Of a stretch of 64,000 bases of DNA, positions 1 to 8,451 are shown piece after piece. Position numbers and translations under genes: made by a program. Source of the DNA: Pseudomonas tohonis (lineage in GTDB: Bacteria; Pseudomonadota; Gammaproteobacteria; Pseudomonadales; Pseudomonadaceae); the NCBI RefSeq assembly GCF_012767755.2, contig NZ_AP023189.1, positions 3,040,001-3,104,000 of the forward strand, written 5' to 3'. Position 1 is the stretch's first letter. Every line of letters begins with the position of its first letter. The notes below the pieces were generated by a model that saw only the letters and a list, made by a program, of their open reading frames with translations, searched no databases and was not told where the DNA came from.

Positions 1-2
1 AG

Positions 3-2615
3 CGCTACTGGGCGGAGCACCTGGGCGCGGGCGGTGCGTCCCCCGACCTGCCCTACCGCCGCAGCGGGCGCGTCGCGACCGGCCGTGGGGAGGTGCTTGA
101 GCAGCGGCTGGACCCGGCGCTGGTGGCCGGCCTCGAACGTCTGGCGCGGGCCGATGGGCTGCCGCTCGAGCGGGCCCTGCAAGCCGGGTGGTGGGCACTG
201 CTGGCCCGCATCAGTGGCCGCTCGACCCTGCTCGCGGCGTGGCGGCACGATGCCCGCAGCACCTATGAATTCTTCGCCGGGGCACCCGGCGTGCTGGAAA
301 GGACCCTGCCGCTGTGCCAGGCGTTCGAGGGCGATGGGCGCCTGCGTGCGGCCTGCACCGCGCTGGCCTCGCGCCTGGAGCAACACGAAACCTGGCAGGA
401 ATACTGGATCGCCGGCAGCGGGCCTGCCGCCCCCACGCTGGCCTGCGGGTTCACCAGCCGACCGGCGCTGCCCGGGCGCGAGATCGCCGGCTGCACCTGG
501 CAGGCGCGGGCGCTGCCCGAACAGGCGGGGGAGTTCGACCTGCTGCTGCAGGTGCTGAGCGAGGAGGGCGTGCCGGCGACGCTGGCGCTGGAGTACCGCG
601 CGGACCTCTACGGCCAGGCCGCCATGCGGGGGTTGCTGGAGCAATACCTGGGCCTGCTGCAGGCGATGCTGGAGGGCGACCCCCAGCTGTGCGAACTGCC
701 GCCGCCGGGTGAGTCGGAGCGCGCACGCCTGCTGGCGCTCAACCCGGCACCCCGCGATCTCGGGCAGGCCGAGGGGCTGCTGCCGCAACGCATCGCCCGC
801 TGGGCCGAGCGGACGCCGGACGGCATCGCCATCGCCTGTGGCGAGGAGGCCCTGACCTGGCGCGAACTGGACGCCCAGGTGCGCCAGCTGAGCGCCAGGC
901 TGCACCGCAGCGGTGTCGGCGCGGGCGATCTCGTCGGCCTGGCGCTGCCACGCTCGATCGCCTGGGTGGTCTCCCTGCTGGCCGCCTGGAGGCTCGGTGC
1001 CGCCTATGTGCCGCTGGACCCGCTGTGGCCCCCGGCGCGCCAGGCGCAGGTGCTGGAACAGGCCGGGGCGCGCCGTGTCCTGGTGGCGACCGAGGTGGCC
1101 GATGTCGCCGGCGTGAAGGCCTTGCAGGTCCCGGGCGGGCCCGACGAGGCCGCGGGGGATGCGCCCCCGGCGCATGCCACGACGGGGGCGGAGGTGGCCT
1201 ATGTGCTCTTCACCTCCGGCAGCACCGGCCTGCCCAAGGGCGTGGTGATCGAGCACCGCCACCTCTTCAACTACACCGCCGCCGCCAGCGAGGCACTGGG
1301 GCTGGAAGACTGCCGCCAGGTGGCCTTTTCCTCCAGCGTCTCGGCCGACCTGGGCAATACCGCGCTGTTCGGGGCGCTTTACAACGGCGCGACCCTGCAT
1401 GTGGCGGATGACCCGACCATGCAGAGCCCCGCGGCCTTCGCCCACTACCTGGAGGCGAACCGGATCGACTGCCTGAAGATGGTGCCCTCGCACCTGGCCG
1501 CCTTGCTGGAGGCCGAGCGGCCGACTCTCCCCCGCACCCTCGTCCTGGGCGGGGAAGCCTTGCCGCCTGCGCTGGCGGAGCGGGTGCTGCGCATCCGTCC
1601 CGACTGCCGGCTGTTCAACCACTACGGGCCGACCGAGACGACGGTGGGGGTGCTGGTCCATCCCGTGGTTGAGGCCGACCTGGGCGAGCTGGGCATCCCG
1701 CTGACCCGGGTGCTGGCGAACAACCGCGTGCATGTGCTGGACGAGCAGCGCCGGCCGGTGCCGGTGGGCGTGCTCGGCGAGCTGTACATCGGCGGGCAGC
1801 AGGTCAGCCGTGGCTACCTGGCTGCCAGCGCCGAGCAGCGCGAGGCCTTCGTCGCCGATCCCTTCGACCCGGGGCAGGTGCTCTACCGCAGCGGCGACCT
1901 GGCGCGCTACCGGCCCGAGGGCGGCATCCAGCTGTACGGGCGCAAGGACCAGCAGGTGAAGATCCGTGGCCATCGGGTGGAGCCGGCCGAGACCGAGCAG
2001 GCGTTGTTGCTGCTGCCCGCGGTCACCGAGGCGGCGGTGGTGGTCCGGCACCTGGGCGAGGGGGCTGAACTGGTGGCCTTCGTCGTCGTGCAGGGGACGT
2101 TGCCGGAGGACCCGGCCAGCGAGCTGCGTGGCGCCCTGCGCGCCTACCTGCCCGAATCGATGCTGCCGGCACAGGTGCAGGTACTGGCGGACATGCCGCG
2201 CCTGGCCAATGGCAAGATCGACCGCCAGGCCCTGCAGGGCCGCGAGCTGCAAGCGGTGCAGCGTGACTTCGTGGCCCCCCGGGACGCCCTGGAAGAACTG
2301 CTCTCCACGCGCATGGCGCAACTGCTCGGGCTGGAGCGCCTGAGCATGGACCAGGACTTCTTCGCCGCCGGCGGGCATTCCCTGCTGGTGATCAAGCTGG
2401 TGGCCGGCATCCGCAAGCTGCTGCAATGCGAGGCCAACCCGGGCATCGTCTTCGACCACCCGACGCCGGCTGCCCTGGCGCAGGCCCTGCGGGCACTGGA
2501 AACGGTGCCGGGGCAACTGCTCAAGCTGGCCCAGGCGCGCCTGCGGCTCGATGCCCTCAGCCCCGAGGAACGGGCGGTGCTGCTGGAAAAGGCGCGTCAG
2601 CTGCAAGCCACCTGA
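3..2615 (+). CDS. Non-ribosomal peptide synthetase, C-terminal part (C-A-PCP), 5' end outside window
   Basis: The reading frame is open from the first base, so the gene starts upstream. The first visible codons (YWAEHL) are the late part of a condensation domain. An adenylation domain follows with core motifs TSGSTGLPKG (about nt 1215), NHYGPTETT (about 1617), YRSGDLARY, GRKDQQVKIRGHRVE and NGKID, then a carrier protein with FFAAGGHSLL; the phosphopantetheine serine is the codon at 2379-2381. Lining the A domain up by hand with PheA gives the ten-letter specificity code D-L-T-K-V-G-H-V-G-K, one conservative change from the published aspartate code. There is no thioesterase: about 40 helical residues follow the carrier, as in proteins that hand the chain to another synthetase. 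With the siderophore receptor 345 bp downstream, a role in an Asp- (or later hydroxy-Asp-) containing siderophore is likely. Family certain; substrate is inference. Confidence 0.93.
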   Translation, partial: RYWAEHLGAGGASPDLPYRRSGRVATGRGEVLEQRLDPALVAGLERLARADGLPLERALQAGWWALLARISGRSTLLAAWRHDARSTYEFFAGAPGVLERTLPLCQAFEGDGRLRAACTALASRLEQHETWQEYWIAGSGPAAPTLACGFTSRPALPGREIAGCTWQARALPEQAGEFDLLLQVLSEEGVPATLALEYRADLYGQAAMRGLLEQYLGLLQAMLEGDPQLCELPPPGESERARLLALNPAPRDLGQAEGLLPQRIARWAERTPDGIAIACGEEALTWRELDAQVRQLSARLHRSGVGAGDLVGLALPRSIAWVVSLLAAWRLGAAYVPLDPLWPPARQAQVLEQAGARRVLVATEVADVAGVKALQVPGGPDEAAGDAPPAHATTGAEVAYVLFTSGSTGLPKGVVIEHRHLFNYTAAASEALGLEDCRQVAFSSSVSADLGNTALFGALYNGATLHVADDPTMQSPAAFAHYLEANRIDCLKMVPSHLAALLEAERPTLPRTLVLGGEALPPALAERVLRIRPDCRLFNHYGPTETTVGVLVHPVVEADLGELGIPLTRVLANNRVHVLDEQRRPVPVGVLGELYIGGQQVSRGYLAASAEQREAFVADPFDPGQVLYRSGDLARYRPEGGIQLYGRKDQQVKIRGHRVEPAETEQALLLLPAVTEAAVVVRHLGEGAELVAFVVVQGTLPEDPASELRGALRAYLPESMLPAQVQVLADMPRLANGKIDRQALQGRELQAVQRDFVAPRDALEELLSTRMAQLLGLERLSMDQDFFAAGGHSLLVIKLVAGIRKLLQCEANPGIVFDHPTPAALAQALRALETVPGQLLKLAQARLRLDALSPEERAVLLEKARQLQAT

Positions 2616-2625
2616 AGCGCCCACG

Positions 2626-2655
2626 ACGACGCCCGGCCCCAGGGCCGGGCGTTGT
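2626..2655 (+). terminator. Hairpin after the NRPS gene
   Basis: A nine-pair G+C stem GCCCGGCCC / GGGCCGGGC, extended by five further pairs (acgac / gttgt), starts 11 bp after the NRPS stop. There is no long T tract, so its efficiency as an intrinsic terminator is uncertain. Confidence 0.6.
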
Positions 2656-2665
2656 GCATCCAGGC

Positions 2666-2714
2666 GCTTTCGCAGGATGTCGGGCGGCGTTGCGCGAGCG
2701 CAGCGAACCCCATC
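2666..2714. repeat. Short dispersed repeat, copy 1 (degenerate)
   Basis: A stretch beginning GCTTTCGCAGGATG and ending GAGCGCAGCGAACCCCATC resembles the element at 5617-5656. Motifs of the form 'GTAGGATGG...GAGC(G)AAGCGAAACCCAT' are widespread between genes in Pseudomonas. The two copies flank the receptor gene. No gene is visible in the rest of the 2616-2960 gap apart from the terminator, this repeat and the promoter at 2820. Confidence 0.5.
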
Positions 2715-2819
2715 ACGCGGCGCTGAGAGAAGGGCCTGGCCATCCAGGCATGGAACGCACTTCGGGCTGTCGAAAGGCGGCCTTTGACTGATTCGATGTA
2801 CCCGGGTTCACCGTTCGAT

Positions 2820-2843
2820 TAAATTTTTTTTATCGCTATCCGT
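2820..2843 (+). promoter_or_regulatory. PvdS-type iron-starvation sigma promoter (IS box)
   Basis: TAAAT at 2820-2824 is followed by exactly 16 bases and CGT at 2841-2843. This is the published PvdS consensus TAAAT-N16-17-CGT used by pyoverdine genes. The box lies 117 bp upstream of the receptor start in an unusually AT-rich patch (a run of seven T after the TAAAT). Expected transcription start is roughly 8-10 bp after CGT. It ties the receptor to an ECF iron-starvation sigma factor encoded elsewhere. Confidence 0.7.
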
Positions 2844-2960
2844 CCTGTAAGTGCCCTCATCCATAACCGCATTCCCAAGGGCGCAGTCGGCAGGGCACAT
2901 CCGAACATCGGCGCTTCACCCGCGAAGTGGCGCCGCACTCTCACGACAGGACGGTAAAGC

Positions 2961-5486
2961 ATGCAGAAGTACGATGTTGAACGGCGTTCATGGAGATTGC
3001 CCTATGCCTCGCGGCGGCCATTGAGCGCGCTGTTCTCGGCGATGGTGCTGGGGGCGGTCCTGGGCGGGCCGGTGAGTGCAGCCCCGAAACAGCTGGATAT
3101 CCCCGCGCAGGCCCTCGACCGGGCGCTGACCGCCCTGAGCGAGCAGACCGGCGTGCAGATCCTCTACAGCGCCGATCTGGTCAGGGGCAAGCTGTCGACC
3201 GCCGTGAGCGGCAACATGGAGGTGGAAGCCGCCCTGGAAACCCTGCTCAGGGGCGCCGGCGTCACCTACCGCATCGAGAACAACACGGTCCTCCTCACCG
3301 GCGGCGCGACGGAAAGCAGCGTCCTCGACCTGGGCACCACCTTCGTCTCCGGACAGGGCATGGGCGAGGCCACCGAGAATTCCGGCTCCTACACCACGGG
3401 GCTGACCAGCGTGGGCTCCAAGACGCCCACCAGCCTCAAGGAAACCCCGCAGTCGGTGTCGGTGATCAGCAGCCAGCTGATCGAGGACCGGCGCATGACC
3501 ACGCTGTCCGACGCGATGAAGATGACGCCGGGCATCACCGTCAAGAACGGCACCTACCGCCTGCCCAAGCTGGCCTCCCGTGGCTTCGGCATCGACAACG
3601 TGCAGATCGATGGCGCGGCGCCGATGGACGTCGGCTCCGGCGTGGGCACCTTCTACGGCAACAAGCTGTACAACCTGGCCGAGTACGACCACATCGAGGT
3701 CCTGCGCGGCTCCTCCGGCCTGCTGGGCGGCACCGGTGACCCGGGCGGCATCATCAACCTGGTGCGCAAGCGCCCGCTGGACCAGTACCAGCTGAAGTTC
3801 AACGCCTCCGCCGGCAGCTGGGACAACTACCGCACCGAGGCCGACATCACCGGCCCGCTGGGCTTCGACGGCAAGCTGCGCGGCCGCGCCGTGGTGTCCT
3901 ACGAGGACCGCCAGTACTTCATGGACAACCGCAGCACCGAAGAGCCCTTCTTTTACGGCGTGCTGGAGGCCGATCTCACCCCGGACACCATGGTGACCGT
4001 CGGCGCCAGCTACGCCCGCACCCACGAGAACGGCACCGGCGACGGCCTGCCGCGCTACTCCCGTGGCGGCGACCTGCACCTGCCGCGCCACACCTGGTAC
4101 ACCACCGGCCAGGCCTACATGGACGGCCACGACGAGGAAGTCTTCTTCAAGATCGACCACTACCTGTCGGAATTCTGGAAGCTCAACACCAGCTACACCT
4201 ACACCTACAACAAGTCCGACACCGAAGGCATCATCCCCTACGGCTCGGTGGACGAGACCACCAATATCGGCCCCTACTGGTGGGGCAGCTACGTGTCGTC
4301 CTGGAGCAAGCAGTCGGTCTTCGACGTGAACCTCAGCGGCACGTTCGACGCCTTCGGTCGCCAGCACGAACTGCTGGTCGGTGCCGACTACCAGAAGGTC
4401 ACCAGCCGCTGGCGCGCCGCCGACGGCATGCTCGGCAAGGGGGGCTACATCGACCTGTGGAACCCCGGCGCGTCGCCGCTGCCCACCAACGCCACCGACC
4501 ACGACTACTGGCGCGACTACAGCCCCAACACCCGCGAGCAGTACGGCGTCTATTCGACCGTGCGCCTGCAGCTGACCGACCCGCTGAAGCTGGTGCTCGG
4601 TGCCCGCGCGCAGCGCTACAAGTACGAGCAGGACTACCGGATCAAGAGCGCTGGGGTCTGGGAGTACCAGCCTCCGACCCGCTACCGCGAGCCGACCAAG
4701 CTGGTGCCCTTCGGTGGCCTGATCTACGCGCTGGATGACGAGTGGTCCACCTACGTCAGCTATGCCGAGATCTTCAAGCCCCAGGCACAGAAGCGCATAG
4801 GACCGGTCGGCAATCCCGACGTCGTGGAGCCCATGACCGGCAAGACCTATGAAATGGGCCTGAAGGGCGAACTCTTCGACGGTCGCCTGAACCTCTCCGG
4901 CGCGCTGTTCTACACCAAGCGCCTGAACGAGGCGATGACCGACCCCGCCTATCGTCGTCCGCCGGACAGCTACAGCGGCAGCTGCTGCTTCATCGGCCAG
5001 GGCAAGATCATCAGCAAGGGCATCGACCTGGAAGCCGCCGGCGAGATCACCCCCGGCTGGGAAGTGATCGCGGGCTATACCCTCAACCTCACCGACAACC
5101 AGACCGAAAAAAGCGACTACACCAGCATCACCCCGCGCCACCTGGCCAAGCTCTGGACCGTCTACACCCTGCCGGGCCAGCTCGAGAAATGGCGCGTGGG
5201 CGGCGGCGTGGAAGTGCAGAGCGCCAACTACGTGTCCGGCATGGCCTATGACTTCGACTCCATCGGCAATCCAATCAACGAGACGCCCTACGACTTCACC
5301 CAGGGCGGCTACGCCGTGTACGGCGCGATGGTCGAGTACAAGGTGGACGACAACTGGACGGTGGCCGTCAACGGCAACAACCTGTTCGACCGTCGCTACT
5401 ACGAGACCGTGGGAACCTCCGAATACGGCAACTACTACGGTGCTCCGCGCAACTTCATGCTGACCCTGCGCGGCGAGTTCTTCTGA
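2961..5486 (+). CDS. TonB-dependent siderophore receptor with N-terminal signalling (STN) domain, FpvA/FoxA type
   Basis: An 841-residue outer-membrane receptor that would import a ferric siderophore using TonB energy and signal its presence. Residues 1-41 are an export signal. Residues about 44-112 (QLDIPAQALDRALTALSEQ to the VLLTGG stretch) are the STN domain of transducer-type receptors, which contacts a FecR-like anti-sigma factor. The plug begins near residue 145 (SLKETPQSVSVIS, with EVLRGSSGLLGGTGDPGG), and the barrel ends in Phe-Phe as outer-membrane proteins do. An AGGA stretch about 14 bp before the ATG may serve for ribosome binding. The neighbouring NRPS and the IS box suggest it takes up the siderophore made by that NRPS. 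No fecI/fecR-like pair is visible in the window, so the partner lies elsewhere. The exact ligand cannot be read from sequence. Confidence 0.93.
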   Translation: MQKYDVERRSWRLPYASRRPLSALFSAMVLGAVLGGPVSAAPKQLDIPAQALDRALTALSEQTGVQILYSADLVRGKLSTAVSGNMEVEAALETLLRGAGVTYRIENNTVLLTGGATESSVLDLGTTFVSGQGMGEATENSGSYTTGLTSVGSKTPTSLKETPQSVSVISSQLIEDRRMTTLSDAMKMTPGITVKNGTYRLPKLASRGFGIDNVQIDGAAPMDVGSGVGTFYGNKLYNLAEYDHIEVLRGSSGLLGGTGDPGGIINLVRKRPLDQYQLKFNASAGSWDNYRTEADITGPLGFDGKLRGRAVVSYEDRQYFMDNRSTEEPFFYGVLEADLTPDTMVTVGASYARTHENGTGDGLPRYSRGGDLHLPRHTWYTTGQAYMDGHDEEVFFKIDHYLSEFWKLNTSYTYTYNKSDTEGIIPYGSVDETTNIGPYWWGSYVSSWSKQSVFDVNLSGTFDAFGRQHELLVGADYQKVTSRWRAADGMLGKGGYIDLWNPGASPLPTNATDHDYWRDYSPNTREQYGVYSTVRLQLTDPLKLVLGARAQRYKYEQDYRIKSAGVWEYQPPTRYREPTKLVPFGGLIYALDDEWSTYVSYAEIFKPQAQKRIGPVGNPDVVEPMTGKTYEMGLKGELFDGRLNLSGALFYTKRLNEAMTDPAYRRPPDSYSGSCCFIGQGKIISKGIDLEAAGEITPGWEVIAGYTLNLTDNQTEKSDYTSITPRHLAKLWTVYTLPGQLEKWRVGGGVEVQSANYVSGMAYDFDSIGNPINETPYDFTQGGYAVYGAMVEYKVDDNWTVAVNGNNLFDRRYYETVGTSEYGNYYGAPRNFMLTLRGEFF

Positions 5487-5550
5487 TCCAGGCCCCACAG
5501 GGCTACGCGACACCAGGCTCCAGCGATCCCGGACGATCATGAAACCAAGA

Positions 5551-5576
5551 GGCCCATGCACAAGCATGGGCCTTTT
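5551..5576 (+). terminator. Rho-independent terminator of the receptor gene
   Basis: A perfect nine-pair stem GGCCCATGC / GCATGGGCC with loop acaa is followed immediately by TTTT and lies 65 bp after the receptor stop. It closes the siderophore unit. Confidence 0.85.
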
Positions 5577-5616
5577 GCATTGCCGCGCCGTTTCAACGAC
5601 GCGCGTGCTACGGACG

Positions 5617-5656
5617 TGCTTTCGTAGGATGGCGTAGAGCGAAGCGAAACCCATGC
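5617..5656. repeat. Short dispersed repeat, copy 2
   Basis: The stretch contains CTTTCGTAGGATGG followed by a short spacer and GAGCGAAGCGAAACCCAT. It is the better-preserved relative of 2666-2714 and matches the common Pseudomonas intergenic 'GTAGGATGG' element as I remember it. Nothing else is apparent between the terminator and the next gene. Confidence 0.55.
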
Positions 5657-5766
5657 TGTGGACGTTCCAGGCGTCCACTGCCTTGCCTGAAGCACCGAGC
5701 GGCGGTGCGTGCGGCACACCCAGCAGGTGCCCAGCCTTCGGCACCGCAGCCCGGGCTACCGACGGG

Positions 5767-6129
5767 TCATTCCAGATGCTCGGGGTTCACCGGGTCGCCG
5801 GATTTCATGTTCAGTTGCGCGCGCACGTCCTCGAACATGGCGTCGTAGTGCTTGTGCATGGAGCCGATGCCGCTCAGGGCCTTGGGAATGCCGTACTTCT
5901 CGGCGATCTTGGTCACGTTGCTGGCGAAGTTGTAGGCCAGGTCCTTGGGCAGGAAGAAGGTCTCCTTCAGGTCCTTGCCCATGATGCTGCCGTGCAGGGT
6001 GAAGAGCATGCCCTTGCCTTCCTTCGGGTCCTGGGAGACTTCGTAGTCGATGCACAGGTTGTAGCTGACGTCGTGCTCGTTCAGCGCGTGACGCTCGATG
6101 TGCAGGTGGCCGGGTTCGAATGTCGCCAT
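5767..6129 (-). CDS. DUF5064 family protein, copy 1
   Basis: A 120-residue cytoplasmic protein starting MATFEPGHLHIERHAL, with the central stretch GKGMLFTLHGSIMGKDLKET. I recognise it as DUF5064, a small family found in Pseudomonas whose function is not known to me. There is no signal peptide or membrane segment. A GAAGGAGAAAC ribosome-binding stretch precedes the ATG. A second copy, 90% identical by hand count (108 of 120), sits at 16341-16703 on the same strand. It follows pqiC on the same strand with a gap of about 106 bp, so it could be read through from the pqi operon or have its own promoter. Confidence 0.85.
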   Translation of the reverse strand: MATFEPGHLHIERHALNEHDVSYNLCIDYEVSQDPKEGKGMLFTLHGSIMGKDLKETFFLPKDLAYNFASNVTKIAEKYGIPKALSGIGSMHKHYDAMFEDVRAQLNMKSGDPVNPEHLE

Positions 6130-6235
6130 GACGTTTCTCCTTCCTCAATCGCATGGAATCGCTGAGCCAGCGCCAAGAATAGAACAGACTCGCCAGGGCC
6201 TGGAACCGGCTTCTGCCTGCCCTGGCCAGGGCCTT

Positions 6236-6784
6236 CTACGGGCACTGCCCCTGGTCGCTGCCGGCCGTCCGGACGATGGCCTCGGCCAGGCGCTCGATGT
6301 TCTTCTGGTGGGCCATGACGAGGGCGTCGATGCTGGGGCCGGCGGGTGTCTGCAGGGTGCTGCGGCAGCTCAACAGGGCCTTGTCGCCGGCGTCGGTGGG
6401 GCGTAGCCGCCAGCGCACGTCGAGCAGCGCGTAGCGGCCGGGCACGGAGTCGAAGCGCTGCACGTCCAGGCGCACCGAGGCCCGGCGCGGCAGGCTGCTT
6501 TTGGCGAGCTGGTTCTCCAGGGCGCTGCTCAGCTCGTCCACCAGGCTCGCCCCCCACCATTCGGTCTCCAGGATCACCAGGCCACTGTCGCCCTGGCGGA
6601 TGACGATCTGCGGGCGGTCCACCTGCGGTGGCACGCTGATGCCTTCGATCTGGATGTCCGCCCCTGCCGGCCGGCCATCGCCGGCCTGGAGCGGTGTCAG
6701 GGTGTGGAAGTTGATCGGGTCGCTGCGGCAGGCGGCGAGCAGCAGCAGGGCGGCGCTGAGCACGAGCTTGATCGGGTCGGTCAT
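6236..6784 (-). CDS. pqiC: PqiC-type lipoprotein of the Pqi lipid-transport system
   Basis: A 182-residue predicted lipoprotein (MTDPIKLVLSAALLLLAAC, lipobox Cys at about 19) of the PqiC/YmbA family. PqiC is an outer-membrane partner that receives the PqiB channel across the periplasm. The start at 6784 is chosen because it has AGGAG eight bases upstream. An alternative ATG at 6805 overlaps the pqiB stop as ATGA and would put seven extra residues before the signal. It is the last gene of the four-gene pqi operon, with the family's typical DxxRWRLRP-like region present (LLDVRWRLRP). Confidence 0.82.
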   Translation of the reverse strand: MTDPIKLVLSAALLLLAACRSDPINFHTLTPLQAGDGRPAGADIQIEGISVPPQVDRPQIVIRQGDSGLVILETEWWGASLVDELSSALENQLAKSSLPRRASVRLDVQRFDSVPGRYALLDVRWRLRPTDAGDKALLSCRSTLQTPAGPSIDALVMAHQKNIERLAEAIVRTAGSDQGQCP

Positions 6785-6801
6785 GAAGGTCGCTCCTGTG
6801 T

Positions 6802-8451
6802 TCATTGGCCCGGCGGTGCCAACAGGCCACCGGGGGTGGCGTTCTCGGGCCGTCCGCGGATCAGCGATTCCGGGTGCCGTCCCAGGTAGTCGGAGAGTTC
6901 GCGCAGCGAGCGCGACATGCGCTCCAGCTCGTCGAGGGTCTGCGTCAGTTGCTCGCGCTGCGGCGAGTCCTCGGCGAGCGTGGAGCTGGCCGACTGCAGC
7001 GTCTTGCTGACGTCTTCGAGGGTGGTCTGCACGCCGGGCAGCGTCTTGCCGTTGAACTGCGAGAGCACCTTGCGCAGTTCCACCAGATTGTTGTCGAGGT
7101 TGTTGGCGATCCGGTCCACCGGCAGCTTGCTGAGTTTGTCGACCACGGCCTGCAACTGCTCCTGCACCTTCTCGAAGCTGCCGGGGATGGTGGGGATGCT
7201 CACGGGGCGGGCGCTGGGGTCGAAGGCCACCTTCGGGGCCTTGGGATAGAAGTCGAGGGAGATGTACAGCTGCCCGGTCAGCAGGTTGCCGGTGCGGGCC
7301 TGGGCGCGTAGCCCCTTGTCGATGAAGGTGCCCATGAGGCGGGCGCCGCCGGCCTCGTCGCTGGGGTCGTGCTGCATCGCCTGGAGCAGCTTGATGTGCG
7401 CCTGGCCGAGCAACTGCGGGTAGATGACGATGCCGACATCCACCGGGAAGCTGTGCTTCTGCGCGTCGTAGTCCAGGTTGACCGTGACCACCTTGCCGAT
7501 CTCGACGCCGAGGAATTCCACCGGGGCGCCCACCTTCAGGCCACGCAGGGACTGGTCGAAGCGCAGGCGCAGGTACTGCGCCTTGCCGCTGGGCGGGGCG
7601 AGGGCGGTCTGCTGGTCGTCGAACAGTTCGTAGGCCCTGTTCTCGGCAGCGGGCTGGTCGTTGGGGCTGTATTCGGGGGCGCGGAAGGCGATGCCGCCGA
7701 CCAGCAGCGACGACAGCGATTCGGTCTTCACCGCGACGCCGTTGGCGCCGAGGTTCACGTCGATGCCGCTGGCGTTCCAGAAGCGCGTGTTCTCGGTGAC
7801 GAACCGGTCGTTGGGCGCATGCACGAACACTTCGATGCTCACTCCCTTGCCGTCTTCGTCGAGGTTGTACGCCACCACCTGGCCGACGGGGATCTTGCGG
7901 AAGTACAGGGGCGAGCCGATGTCCAGCGAGCCCAGGTCCGGGGCGTGCAGGGTGAAGCGCCGGCCGGGTTCGCCATAGGTGATCGGCGGCGGGTTCTCCA
8001 GGCCGATGAAGGATTTGGCGCGGCGGGTGGCCTGGCCGGTGTCGGCGCCGATGTAGTCGCCGGAGAGCAGGGTGTCGATGCCCGAAACGCCGCCCGCGCC
8101 GATGCGTGGCCGCACCACCCAGAACTGCGAGTCCTCGCGGGTGAAGCTTTCCGCTTCCTTGGCCAGTTCGAGGGTGGCGTCGACGCTTTTCTGGTCCTTG
8201 CTCAGTGCCACTTCGGAGACGTGGCCGATCACCACGTTGCGGTACTTGACCTCGGTCTTGTTGGCCGTGAGGCCGCTTCCGGTCTTGAAGGTGACGGTGA
8301 TGGTCGGCCCGCGCTGCATCCAGCTGTGCACCACCAGCGACAGGCCCACCAGCACCGCGACCATGGGCACGATCCAGACCAGTGAAACACTGAAGCGGCG
8401 GGTCTTCACCAGGGGCCGGCCGGGGCCTGCATCACGGGTTTCCGCGCTCAT
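6802..8451 (-). CDS. pqiB: PqiB, MCE-domain intermembrane transport protein
   Basis: A 549-residue protein, matching the length of E. coli PqiB, which forms a syringe-like hexameric tunnel that carries lipids across the periplasm. After a basic cytoplasmic start there is one transmembrane helix (VSLVWIVPMVAVLVGLSLVV) and then three MCE repeats, recognisable by the LTANKTEVKYRNVVIGHVSEV, IGSPLYFRKIPVGQVVAY and VGAPVEFLGVEIGKVV stretches. A long helical tail (KVQEQLQAVVDKLSKLPVD onward, rich in Leu and Gln) builds the needle. The start at 8451 is chosen for the strong AGGAGG eight bases upstream; an ATG six codons earlier lacks this. It overlaps the upstream pqiA by 20 bp. Role is known for E. 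coli; transported lipid here is inferred. Confidence 0.92.
   Translation of the reverse strand: MSAETRDAGPGRPLVKTRRFSVSLVWIVPMVAVLVGLSLVVHSWMQRGPTITVTFKTGSGLTANKTEVKYRNVVIGHVSEVALSKDQKSVDATLELAKEAESFTREDSQFWVVRPRIGAGGVSGIDTLLSGDYIGADTGQATRRAKSFIGLENPPPITYGEPGRRFTLHAPDLGSLDIGSPLYFRKIPVGQVVAYNLDEDGKGVSIEVFVHAPNDRFVTENTRFWNASGIDVNLGANGVAVKTESLSSLLVGGIAFRAPEYSPNDQPAAENRAYELFDDQQTALAPPSGKAQYLRLRFDQSLRGLKVGAPVEFLGVEIGKVVTVNLDYDAQKHSFPVDVGIVIYPQLLGQAHIKLLQAMQHDPSDEAGGARLMGTFIDKGLRAQARTGNLLTGQLYISLDFYPKAPKVAFDPSARPVSIPTIPGSFEKVQEQLQAVVDKLSKLPVDRIANNLDNNLVELRKVLSQFNGKTLPGVQTTLEDVSKTLQSASSTLAEDSPQREQLTQTLDELERMSRSLRELSDYLGRHPESLIRGRPENATPGGLLAPPGQ

Noticed and set aside
2500..2615. Thioesterase or condensation start at the NRPS end
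   Set aside because: Only about 40 residues follow the carrier domain; no GxSxG or HHxxxDG motif fits there.
2988..5744. 918-codon open frame antisense to the siderophore receptor
   Set aside because: It mirrors the receptor in the register that high-GC codon bias keeps open; its composition is Val/Ala/Gly/His-rich and matches no family.
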